Source of the DNA: Crotalaria pallida
Taxonomy: Eukaryota; Streptophyta; Magnoliopsida; Fabales; Fabaceae
DNA length: 64,000 nucleotides
Assembly: GCA_037953625.1 (NCBI GenBank)
Contig: CM075650.1
Location: forward strand, 122,929,706-122,993,705
Direction: 5' to 3'
The notes beneath the pieces were generated by a model. The model saw nothing but the letters and a program-made list of their open reading frames with translations, was not told the DNA's origin and searched no databases. The translations under genes and the position numbers were made by a program. Positions within the stretch are counted from its first letter, which is position 1. Each line of letters opens with the position of its first letter. Of the stretch, positions 35,565 through 46,190 are shown piece after piece.

Positions 35565-36287
35565 GTAGCCCCCCAAGTCATGGTTTATGAACATGAGCCA
35601 TGAGTTTCATGTGACTACAACAACTCAATCTAGATGCCTTTATCAAACCGAATTACCGAATTCGAGGTGCTGGTTTTGATAGTGACTTCATTAATTGCTC
35701 TTTAATCCCAAAGTCTCAAAGGCTCAGTCTTCAAGGAAAAGAATCCTCACTTTCCCATAACTGTGCCTGCTTTCATTTCCCGAGTTGGTGATTCCAGCAT
35801 CCTGATATCGGCACTCTGAATTTGCATACCCAAATTTGAATTCAAAAATCTGTACTTTGTATCTTTCCAAGACTTCACAGCTCCCAAGGACTTAAGTTTT
35901 CAAGGCAGAGATTCTTATTCATAGGTCTGTCTCAATCTGACACTAATCAGACTTCCCCATGGCCATCCTTTTTTCCTGTTCCCTAGGGAATCACCTGCTC
36001 CTAGAAGTTTGTTGGAATCCGAGCTCCCATCTTTACTGTACCCAAGCAAACCACGAATTCGGATTTCCCAGTTTGGTTTCTGAAAGGATGCAGTAATTGA
36101 CCTTCAGTTTCTTTGGGAAGATGAGAAGGGGTGACCCTTTACTGCAACCATTATGGCTTTTCACTGCAACCATCATGACTTATCACTGCAACCATTATGA
36201 CTCCTTGTTGTCTTATCCAACTGACACATCTTTTGAGTGGTCTTTCATCTAATGCAAGCACCCTTTCACCTGCTTCCTCTGAAAACC
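35565..36287 (-). other. Tat polypurine tract and 3' non-coding interior
   Basis: The plus strand GTAGCCCCCCAAGTC (35,565-35,579) is a polypurine tract on the minus strand. The rest has no coding frame. Near 36,145-36,205 a short motif (CACTGCAACCATTATGACT) is repeated about three times. On the plus strand this region is upstream of the antisense ORF promoter, from which the CACTA insertion separates it. Confidence 0.6.
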
Positions 36288-36300
36288 CACTACTACAAAA

Positions 36301-36540
36301 TGGATAATTAAAGGCGGTTCCTTAACGGAACTGTCCTCTTTTGTTTAAATTGATTTAAGAGAAATGTTGTTTTCTTTAACCATCCTTAAAAATTTTATTT
36401 TTAGGGGTGGTTGCTTAACGAAACTGCCCTCTTTTGTTTAAATTGATTTAAGAGAAAGGTTTTTTCTTTAACCAACCTTTAAAATCTTAAAATTTAAAGG
36501 ATTATAGAAGAAGGTTCCGTTATTGAACCGCCTACTTAAA
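36301..36540. repeat. Left subterminal repeats of the CACTA element
   Basis: Two ~100-bp direct repeats (from about 36,310 and 36,408) share CTTAACGRAACTG and CCTCTTTTGTTTAAATTGAT. The block ends with GGTTCCGTTATTGAACCGCC. Such repeats are normally transposase-binding regions. Confidence 0.75.
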
Positions 36541-37388
36541 CCTAAAATTAAAAAAATAAAAACTGATGCAGAATGGTTGCCCTAAATCTTTAACATATAC
36601 TCCCTCTTTCACTTCCTTCGTTCTCCATTGCTCGAGAACCCCTTTGCTTTCTAACCCCTCCAACCGTCGCCATGCGTGTTCTCCTCTCTCCATCGCCGTC
36701 GTGTGTTCTCCTCTCTCCGTCTTCCTCTCCATTGCTGTCGCCGTGCTCTTCCACCGTTGGCGTCAGTCACTCCTCTTCGTCCTCCTCTTCCCTGTTCGCT
36801 GCCACCACTCCTCTTCGTCCTCCGTTGGTGGGTGCAACGATGGTAGTGGTTGCGGTCTGCTTCAATCTCTCAATCTCGAAGGTAATCACTCGAAGGCTTC
36901 TTCTCATTCTTCTGGGTTGCGATTTTTAAGATTTTGTTGAAGGCTCCAATCTCACTCTCCAGTTTTCCAAAGTCTCGATCTGTTCTCATTCGGTAACTTT
37001 CTCTCTCTCCCATATTCCTTTGTTTCATTTGCGATTTTCATTATTGCATTTGATGCAGATTTTGGGTTATGTAGTTGCTTTTTTTAATGGTTAGGATTAG
37101 TGTAGCTTCTTCAGCTAATAGATTTTTCCATAATCTATAATCTCTAATCCTCAATCTCTGTACATTTTGAAGCAACAATAAGGAGTGAGAAGTATTAGAT
37201 TTTACTATTCATTCTAATGTATTAGATTTTGCACACAACCTATTTGAGGAAATGCTTCTAAGTTTGAAATTTGCTTTCAGCATTTTTGCATTCTATTCGA
37301 GCTCCAGCTAGATCATTGGTATACAAAACTTCTATATGGAATTAAGTCTGTCAAACCTGTGAATGATGCATTTTCTCTTTCATTTTAG
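36541..37388 (+). other. Gene-leader-like segment inside the CACTA element
   Basis: A CT-rich stretch typical of plant 5' leaders, with splice-like junctions near 36,880 and 36,992. The 124-codon frame at 36,566-36,940 is low-complexity Ser/Pro/Leu sequence and is not a recognised protein. It may be the promoter and first exon of a captured gene. Confidence 0.35.
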
Positions 37389-37990
37389 ATTATCACCGAA
37401 GAGTTTGACATGAATCTTGAAAAAGTGGATCTGAGTATGCTTGGCTCTTTAAAAAATGTAACATTTTAGCCTAAATTGTTGTAGCATTTGAATTCTTGTT
37501 AGAGATTTGGTACTCTTTCTTGGTTAATATCCATGATTGGACTGGGCAGTCCATTTGGTGAAAGATGCAGATTGCACTTTCTTTAAGCATCTAGTGTTGT
37601 AGCTTGAAATAAATTCATTGAATTGTACTGTCACCATTGCTATCCTGATAATTAATTGAATTACTTGATTTAGACAATTAACCAAAGTTCTTAATGTTCT
37701 AGATAACAATTTCTAAAATGACACTATAATTCTTGACGGAGCTGGTGACAAAGAAGAGATTAAGGAAAGAGCTGATCAGGTTTGGGTGAATCTTCTACTG
37801 GATTTGACTCTACTATTATTTGTGTACTGACTCTACTATTATTTGTGTACTTTGTTTCATGCAGTGATTGGTTGGATTTTTTTTTATGTTTCTGATGTGT
37901 TTCTTGTGGTGAATTTTGTCAAACACATCAGGCCAGTGTTTGAAAATAGCACTTCAGATTATGATAAGGAAAAGTTGCAGGAAAGGTTAT
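37389..37990 (+). pseudogene. CPN60: Captured fragment of mitochondrial chaperonin CPN60 (HSP60)
   Basis: Three exon pieces: 37,389-37,457 (IITEEFDMNLEKVDLSMLG), 37,703-37,779 (ILDGAGDKEEIKERADQ) and 37,932-37,990 (ENSTSDYDKEKLQERL). They are collinear with the apical/intermediate region of mitochondrial CPN60. Introns with GT/AG borders remain, so DNA rather than cDNA was captured. A one-base loss in exon two shifts the frame, and a stop follows QERL. The ATP-binding equatorial parts are absent, so no function is expected. Confidence 0.88.
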
Positions 37991-38154
37991 AGCCAGTGAT
38001 TGTATAACATCACTGCATAGAAGTTACAACTCCCTTAAAGAATTCTTATGTTGTAGATGTTAATTCTATAGTTGTTTTGAAGGTTTATTCTTTCATTTGC
38101 TGTGCATGTGACTGAATAATTCAATTTAATCAGTGTTTTGAAGGTTTATTCTTT

Positions 38155-38320
38155 CATCACAGTGCAATCGTTCCTTGGCAACTAGTTGCTCAAAAAGTTG
38201 GGGCTGTTTTGAAATTTGTTAATTTAAACCAAGATGAAGTTCCTAATATAGACAATTTGAAAAAATTGCTCTCAAGGAAGACCAAGCTAATTGTTGTCCA
38301 TCGTGTTTCAAATGTGCTTG
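38155..38320 (+). pseudogene. NFS2: Captured exon of plastid cysteine desulfurase NFS2/SufS
   Basis: One exon reads HHSAIVPWQLVAQKVGAVLKF, then DEVPNIDNLKKLLSRKTKL and HRVSNVL, ending at a GTATG donor. It matches the PLP-enzyme core of the chloroplast Fe-S cluster desulfurase, including the His-His cofactor-stacking region. The PLP lysine and catalytic Cys exons are missing. Arg replaces the second His expected in HHVSNVL. Confidence 0.87.
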
Positions 38321-38959
38321 GTATGTTACTCATTATGATTCTTTACTTTGACACAATTGTTATGCATGCTAAAACCTTTAATAACTTTTTTGCTGCTTTT
38401 GAGAATTTTGTGGATCTTAAAAGTCAAGACATCTCATAAATAGATATTATCTTACATTCAAGATTCTTTTAGTAGTGGTGCCCCATATTCTTAAATAAGC
38501 TAGGTTTTTGCAAGCAATAAGGTACTGCTAAGAGTCAGCAGAGTGGTGGCTATTTGGGTTCTGCTAGCAGTGCCTTTGAAAATGGACACAGTGGTTGACA
38601 TATTCTTGGGTAGAGTAAGAAGTAACTTATTACATGTAAGCAATTTTAATGAATATGTTTCACTTGGGATTCCAGAATGCTTGGGTTGGGTCTTATAAGT
38701 TGGCATCATATGAACTAGCTCCTGTGATCACGGGTTTGAGTCTTGTGAATGGAAAAATAGGCGGTGAGAGAGCTTTTACCCTTTGATGGGTCTTCTTTCG
38801 GCTCGATTATATGATCAATTGAAGTCCAATGTGACTTCTGAATAGTGAATGCTGAGTGTCTAAGACAAAAAATAAATAAATTATGATTTATTTTATTATT
38901 CGTGTATTGAGCATGATGAATCAACGAGTGGATGTGTTTCCTTGCTAATGCAAATTCAC

Positions 38960-39288
38960 AGTTGAGATTTCATTGTTTTCAGTTGTGTGCAGCTGCAGAT
39001 TCCTTTCCTGCTAATCTGGTCATGAATGAAGGAGAACCTATACATGATTTCTGTTGGTATCCTTACATGTCTGCCTCAGGTGCTCATTGTTACATCCACA
39101 CCTTTCTTTTATATCAAATTATTTTCTTTAAAAAATTTATTTTTCATGTAAGAGAGACTAAATATTTTCTCCTGTTCTTCAATTTCATGTACTTTGATAA
39201 TGTTTTCTGTTCGTCTATGTTTATGAATATTTGGCTTGAAAGTTTGTTCGCGTTTCAGATCCAGTGACCAATGTCTTTGCTACTACTA
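38960..39288 (+). pseudogene. Captured WD40 exons of a WDR79/TCAB1-like gene
   Basis: The exon ending at 39,079 reads LVMNEGEPIHDFCWYPYMSA. After a 179-nt GT-AG intron, exon 39,259-39,288 reads DPVTNVFATT. This is the WD40 start of telomerase Cajal body protein 1 (WDR79) homologues. The reading frame is continuous across the splice. The remaining blades are absent. Confidence 0.8.
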
Positions 39289-39573
39289 GTAAGCAACACG
39301 TTTCTTTTCAAGGACCATTAGTTGGCATGTTGCCATCTTCTAGTAACAGAATGAAGTATTTGTGTGATAATGTGTATTTCATGCTCACATGTCATTTAAA
39401 CATACTATCCCTTAGGTTATTATGTTCATAACTACTATTGGCAAAATAAGTATACGTTACTTCAGTTAGACTATGGTATTAAAGTTTTGGATGATGTCTC
39501 GTGATTGTCTGAGTCATCATCTGATTCTTCCTTGTTTTGAATGTGGTATGCTTTTTAGTTTTCTGTCTCATTG

Positions 39574-42007
39574 TGTAACACCCTATGTAATAATTACCCT
39601 TAAACCCGAAAATTAGGATATAAAATTTTCTTTTAAAACGAATATGATAATTGAAAAAATAATATTTCCTTTCATTGATACAAAAACATCAGAGTTACAA
39701 AGCGGAAGACTTAAGACACCAACAAGTAAAAGTGAAACAACATAGTTACACCGAGTTCAATATCCAAAATGCAAAACAGTATTTTAGCTCGGCCAACTGG
39801 CCGAGACCCATCTAGGCTATCCGACTCTAATGACTTACTCTCCCTGTGAGGGACAGTGAACCTGCTCGGCCGGGGACTGCGTTTGCTCGGGCTCAGTACC
39901 TGAAAAATGGTAAGGAGGTGAGCATTACATAGAACTTAAATAAGCAGTTTCTAACATGACATACCGAACTACCAAGCCAAACACAAGTAGTCAAATAGCA
40001 TATAAATAACAAGTAATCAAACCGTATATCACATGCATACATCATCATTTAGTTCGGCTTACATGCATACAATCTCATTTAGCTCGGCTCACATGCATAC
40101 AATCCAGTTTATCCATTACCTATTAGTTATACCTCGGTTCATCCGATTAATTCCTCTTATACTCCCCTAAATTCCTACACTCGATTTCTCGGCCACTACT
40201 CTCTTACCTCGGCAAACCATCTCTATCTCGGATTTATTACTCATTATTCCACTTTTACATAGCTTGCAATCTTTTACTCTTCTCGGATGCATACACCCAG
40301 TGCATGTCTTACACCATTTAGGGTCGGATATCGGAGTGTCCATAACTGCGAGCACCCAGTACCCGTCTTACAGCTGCACATACCCAGTATGCGTCTGACG
40401 CGATCAATGCACGCACCCAGTACGCATCTTCTATGACCAAGAGCACTACCGCCGATCATTCTATGGGGTAAGGAGTGTCCATAATTGCGAGCACCCAGTA
40501 CTCGTCTTACAGCGGCGCATCTCGGCGTCTTACGCGATCAATGCACGCACCGAGTACGCGTCTGCTATGACCAGGAACACATCCCACCGATTCCGTGCTC
40601 GGAACCTTGTGTGAATCATAACTGTGAGTACCCAGTACCCGTCTTATAGCTGCACATACCCAGTATGCGTCTGACGCGATCAATGCACGCACCCAGTACG
40701 CGTCTGCTATGACCCGATCACACAACCATTTCTCTTTAATTCCCCTTACCTTTTTAACCATTTCTTTTAGCTCGACCTCTCTCGGCTCACCCCGTTATCC
40801 ATTCCCTTTTTCCATTAACCTTTCTCATTATCTGACTTATTACTCTATCTCTCCTACTTTCCATATTTACCATTTTCTCACTTCCCATTCTCACCCTCTC
40901 TTAGCTCGGCCACAGATATAAAGAACAGATATCAAAGCTCATAAACACTTATACCACAACAATAATATGAATAACGCATTTAACCAGTTCATCATGTAAA
41001 TATAAGCATATAACCGAAAATAATGTTCCCTCTTCACCTAAAAGTCATGTTTCTAGTTCATTCATTGGTTCCCATTACCCCCTTTTACCTTTTTTTTCTC
41101 TAATATTAACCTATATCCATTCCCTAATCTAACACCCACTCTTAGCACCCGTTATGAACACCCTAGAAACCCAAACTCAAGTAGAGGTAACACTCACTCC
41201 TTACCTCAAACCGTGTGAGATAAGAGTTGAGAGTTTGAGAATGGTTTCCCTTGATGCTTGACCTTGTGAGCTTCACACTCCGAAACGGAAAGAGAACGGA
41301 GAGAAGGAGGGTTTCCAACCGGTGAAACTTGGTGGAAGAGAGGGTTGTGCGTGAGTGAGAAGAGGGAGGAAAATATGTTGGGGTTTGATGGTGCTGTAGT
41401 TTCAGAGAAAATGAGAGAGAGATGAAGGGGAAAGAGAGTGAGAATGCAAAGTGTGCTATGTTGTGTATTGGTTTCACTTTTATTATTTTAGGAAGGATAT
41501 TTGTGTGGTTCTCATTGGAGGCTTCTTAGAGAAGCTAGAATATGTGGACAGGACTCATTGGCTTTCAAAGGAAGCCATGAATAGTGACTTGAAAAGGACA
41601 TAAAGCAATGATAGTGACATAAAGTGAATGATAGTACATCGTACGGATGGTGCGAAACCCAATGGGCCAACAACTCAACATGAGCTGTCACGGAGGAGCT
41701 AGGATACGTCGGCTCGGTATAGAGGAACAGCAGTAGTCCGAGCTTCCTTCTCGGATAATAATGTGAGGTGCGCAGAGGTCGGCTAATCCGAAGCTGACAA
41801 CAGGTTCCGCATTTGACCCCATTCAGCTTGGCCGGGATCGGTCCGAGGTCCAATACTTACAAACTAGGTCGGCCTATGATTCCTATCACCCTACGACCCT
41901 TGTACAACCTCTACAACTTAATCCTATTCCTAAATAAATCATTATATACTATATATATATATACATCTAAAGCTATTATATTTAATATTAATTTTCAGGA
42001 TGTTACA
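39574..42007 (-). repeat. 3' LTR of the nested Tekay-type element
   Basis: 2,434 bp. Contains the CCCAGTA hairpin-like array at about 40,290-40,720 and an (AT)n run near 41,950. On the right it abuts a polypurine tract (plus strand TTCCTCTCCCACTTAC). Confidence 0.95.
40290..40720 (-). repeat. Array of CACCCAGTA modules with variable stems
   Basis: About ten CCCAGTA or CCGAGTA units are organised in three ~100-140-bp tandem blocks. Several have self-complementary flanks: CATAC-CCA-GTATG, ATGCA...TGCAT, CGAG...CTCG, ACGC...GCGT, and GCGTC-T-GACGC. The array is repeated in the other LTR (about 46,905-47,335). Confidence 0.7.
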
Positions 42008-42052
42008 TTCCTCTCCCACTTACAGGAATTTCATCCTCGAAATTTAGTCAGC
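42008..42052 (-). promoter_or_regulatory. Polypurine tract and hairpin of the nested element
   Basis: On the minus strand the purine tract GTAAGTGGGAGAGGAA abuts the LTR. It is preceded by AATTTCG-AGGA-TGAAATT, the same stem-loop as in the other Tekay-type elements with one G-T wobble pair. Confidence 0.8.
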
Positions 42053-44992
42053 ATTGAACAGTTGCGGATATGACTGCTTCATCTTCTCCTCAAGTTCCCA
42101 AGTAGCTTCTTCCACATTGCTCCGATTCCAGATAACCTTGACCAAGGAGATTTCTTTCCCTCTGAGCCGTCTGACTTGCCGGTCCTCAATTCTGACTGGA
42201 AGGATCTCGAAGGTCAGGTTGTCTCTTAGCTGCAACTCATCCACTACTATCACATGCGAGGGGTCGTGAATGTATTTCCTAAGTTGCGAGACATGGAACA
42301 CATCATGGAGTTTAGACAAGTGCGAAGGTAGAGCAATTTTGTAAGCTACTGGTCCGACCTTCTCCGATATCTGGTACGGTCCGACAAACCTAGGGGTCAA
42401 CTTCTTTGATTTGATAGCTCGGCCGATACCTGTTACAGGGGATACCCGCAGGAATACATGATCTCCCTCAATGAAGTTCAAGGGTTTTCTTCTCTTGTCG
42501 GCATAACACTTATGTCGGTCTTGTGCTGCTTTCATTTTTCCTTGTATCATTCGGATCTTCTCGGTCGTCTCGTGCACAATGTCAAGACCAATCAACAAGT
42601 TTTCTCCTATCTGGAACCAGCATAACGACGTCCGAAATTTCCGACCATACAATGCTTCGAAAGGAGCCATTCCGATACTTGAATGGAAACTGTTGTTGTA
42701 GGTGAATTCGACCAATGGTAATAGTGCTTCCCAACTTTCCGACTGTTCGAGCACACATGTTCTCAACAAGTCCTCAAGGGTCTGAATGGTGCGCTCGGAT
42801 TGCCCGTCGGTCTGAGGATGATAAGCTATGCTAAACCTCAACTTTGTACCCATGGCTTGTTGCAAACTCTGCCAAAATCGGGATAAGAAACGAGGATCAC
42901 GGTCCAACACTATGCTGCTCGGAACACCATGAAGCCGAACAATGTCCTTTATGTACAGTTGCGTCAGCTTCTCTAGGCTGTACTTCATGCTGATCGACAG
43001 GAAATGGGCACACTTTGTTAGTCGTTCCACCACAACCCAAATGGCTTCCTGCCCTGATCTCGTTCTTGGTAAGCCCGACACAAAATCCATCGAAATGTTG
43101 TTCCACTTCCATTGCGGAATCTCCAGAGATTTGAGTAATCCTCCTGGTTTCTGGTGCTCAATCTTGGCTTTCTGGCATGTCAAACACCGAGACACATAAT
43201 CTGCCACATCGGTCTTCAACTTTGGCCACCAAAATAACCTCTTCAGATCCTGGTACATCTTTGTGGCTCCTGGGTGAAGGCTCATCTTCGTTTTATGAGC
43301 CTCTTCCATTAACTCTCTTCGGACTTCAAAGTCCATAGGAATGCAAACTCGGCCCCGAAATCGTACGAGACCATCGGGTCCTTTAGTGAAGTCAGGTTCA
43401 TCCTTGTCTCCTGCTCTTTCTAGTAGTTTCTGGAGTTCTAGGTCGGCAGCCTGTCTTTCCTTGATAAATCCCACAAAATCATTTGTTACTTGCAGCATTT
43501 CCAGCACCACACTATTTTCCTTCTTCCGTATGCCGAGGTTAAGATCGCTAAATTCTTTCATCAACTGCATCTCTCGGACCATCATGTTGCTCAAATGAAG
43601 GCTTTTCCTGCTTAGGGCGTCGGCCACCACGTTGGCTTTTCAAGGGTGATAGTGCAAGTTGAAATCGTAATCTTTCAAGAATTCTACCCATCTGCCCTGC
43701 CTCATGTTCAGTTCCTTCTGGTCGAACAGATAGCCGAGACTCTTGTGGTCACTGAACACCTCGAATTTCGTGCCATACAGGTAGTGTCTCCAAATCTTAA
43801 GGGCGAACACCACAACTGCCAATTCGAGATCATGAGTGGGGTAGAGTTCCTTGTCCTTCAAAACCTGCAACACCGTTCTCAAGTGCTGCTCGTGTTCGCT
43901 CGGACTTCTGGAGTAGATGAGGATATCGTCGATGAAGACTATCACAAACGAGTCCAAATAGGGTCGGAAGATTCTATTCATGTAGTCCATAAAGATGGCA
44001 GGTGCGTTGGTAAGTCCAAAGGGCATAACCACATACTCAAAATGCCCATATCACGTCCTGAAAGCTGTCTTCAGAATATCTTCATCTCGGATATGGATCT
44101 AGTGGTATCCTGATCGGAGGTCAATCTTAGAGAATACCGACGCTCCCTTAAGTTGGTCTAACAAGTCGTCAATCCGAGGGAGGGGATATTTGTTCTTCAT
44201 CGTTACCGCGTTGAGCTTCCGATAATCAGTGCACATTCTGAGGCTACCATCTTTCTTTTTAACAAACAAAATCGGAGCTCCCCAAGGTGATACGCTCGGT
44301 CTGATTAGCGTTTTGGCCAAAAGTTCTTTCAGCTGCTTCTTAAGCTCTTCTAGCTCGGGAGGTGCCATTCTGTACGGAGCAATTGAAATCGGGCCAGTTC
44401 CCGGAACCAAGTCTATACTAAACTCTACTTCTCTTCTCGGCGGTAAGCCAGGCATTTCGTCCGAGAAAACCTTTGGGAATTCTCCGACTACAGGAATTCG
44501 GTCTAAGGTCGGTTCCTCTGTTGCCTCTAACTTTGCAACAGAAGGGCCACTAAAGATGACAGTTTTCTCTCGGCAGTCGAGCAGGACATGGTGTTGGGAC
44601 ATCCTGTCCATGCCAAGGATAATGTCTAGTTTGGTTAGGGGCAAGCAAATCAAGTTGACCTTAAACTCTCGGCCTAACATTTGGATAGGACATTCTAGAC
44701 ACATTTGGGAGGTAATTACAGAAGAATTGGTTGGGGTAGAAATGGATAGTTTGTAAGGCATTTCTACTGGGGATAGCTTTAGTCTGTTCATACAGTCAAG
44801 GGAAATGAAAGAATGTGTGGCTCCACAGTCAAATAACACAGCACACGTAATGTTGTCTACTTGACAAGTACCTCGGATTAGCTCGTCGGCATCAGTCACT
44901 TCTTCACCATCCATAGTGTAAACTTTGCCTCTCTGCATTGGTCGGTTAACACCAGTCTGATGAGCCTTGGTCACATTGACCTCTTCTTTCAC
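42044..44992 (-). pseudogene. Tekay-type pol, stops plus RT-RNase H deletion
   Basis: Protease (FDCGATHSFIS), RT (CTDYRKLN, FIDDILIYS), integrase (complete D-D35-E: LDRDPRF to DGQSER) and a chromodomain-like end (ATWELEEKM) are recognisable. A TAG at 44,099-44,101 and a TGA at 44,051-44,053 interrupt RT, and a TGA at 43,640-43,642 interrupts the RNase H end. Near 43,843 the sequence jumps from the RT palm end (KDKELY) straight to PTHDLELA. Compared with the element at 3-3440, this lacks about 150 residues in frame: RT thumb, connection and the first RNase H Asp. Confidence 0.92.
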
Positions 44993-45986
44993 AATGTTCT
45001 TGGTACACCGAGCTACAAAATGACCAAGCTTGCCACAGCGAAAACAGGATCCTCTTGCTCTGCTCGGATCTAGACTCCAGCATTCTCCCTTGTGCTGCTT
45101 TCCACAGTGCTAACATATCGGATAGGGACCAGGGACAACCACCATCTGACCACCACTCCTCGGAGCTGTTGACATTCTGGAGCTCGGATTCACATAGGGA
45201 GCAGATCTCTAAACAACTCCTTTTCCTCGGATTGGACCCACTACTTTTTGTGCCGACCTGCTCCGCTTTCCGTCGGCTTTCCTCTTGAGCCATTCTCATA
45301 TGTGCTGGCCATGTTCACCAATTGCGAGAGATTGGCCACGTTTTGATATTCGAATGCGAGCCGAATATCATCATGGAGACCGGACTCAAACTTGATGCAC
45401 TTGGTACGCTCATCAACATCTCTGTAGCTTCCTGAGTAGCGGACCAAATCCTCGAACTGAGCGGCATACTCCCCGACACTCAAGTTCCTCTGTTCCAGCT
45501 TGAGAAAAGCGAGCTCCTTCTCTCTCCTGACATCTTCGGGAAAATACTTTCCGAGAAATCGAGCTCGGAACAAATCCCAAGTGATGGCTTCATTAGCCGC
45601 TTCCAGTCCACGGCTCTGCTGCTCCCACCAGTGCTCGGCTTCACTCGCCAGCACAAATTCAGCTAACCTCACCTGTACTCATAGGGCGGTTGCAGAGATC
45701 GGAAAATCTTCTCAATGTCCTGGAGCCATCTCTGAGCTCCATCTGGATTATAACCCCCTTCAAACCGAGGTGGTTCGTGCTTTCTAAATAAGCTCATCCA
45801 GTCGATCTCGACCGGAGCCGGAGGTTGAGGCTGAAGGGCTGCAGCTGCAGCTGCTGCGGCTGCGGCGATGTTCTGAGCGAGGTTCTCAGCCTGGTTCTGC
45901 TGAGCCTGCGCTTGATTCTGCTGCAGTTGAACCAGCGTTTCCAACACAGCAGCAATTCGATCGTTATCAGCTCTTCTCCCAGCCAT
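44946..45986 (-). pseudogene. Tekay-type gag, frameshifted
   Basis: Starts MAGRRADNDRIAAVLETL with a poly-Ala run. A small deletion near 45,670 breaks the frame before the capsid region (FVLASEAEHWWEQQ, FLGKYFPEDVRREKE). A TAG at 45,110-45,112 lies within a Cys/His segment. The zinc knuckle CFRCGKLGHFVARC is intact. The N-terminus closely resembles the gag at 57,712. Confidence 0.88.
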
Positions 45987-46173
45987 GCTGCTCGGTCATG
46001 GAGAGAAAGCCAATTAACCATCGAACAATTAAATATATATATATATATATACATAAACATATACATCTATGAGCTCTATTGTCTAACTTAGACTTCTAGA
46101 CTTTACTTATTTGTCACTCTCTTGGTGAGTAACCACTGGAGTCCTTTGCAACTCCAATAGGCCGAGGAGAAAC

Positions 46174-46190
46174 TGCTCTGATACCAAAAA
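46174..46190 (-). promoter_or_regulatory. Primer binding site, tRNA-Met type
   Basis: The minus strand reads TTTTTGGTATCAGAGCAG directly after the 5' LTR, complementary to the 3' end of initiator tRNA-Met. An (AT)n run lies nearby at about 46,035. Confidence 0.9.

Noticed and set aside
36566..36940. 124-codon Ser/Leu-rich frame at the CACTA left interior
   Set aside because: CT-rich leader-like sequence, no domain; kept only as part of a leader-like segment.
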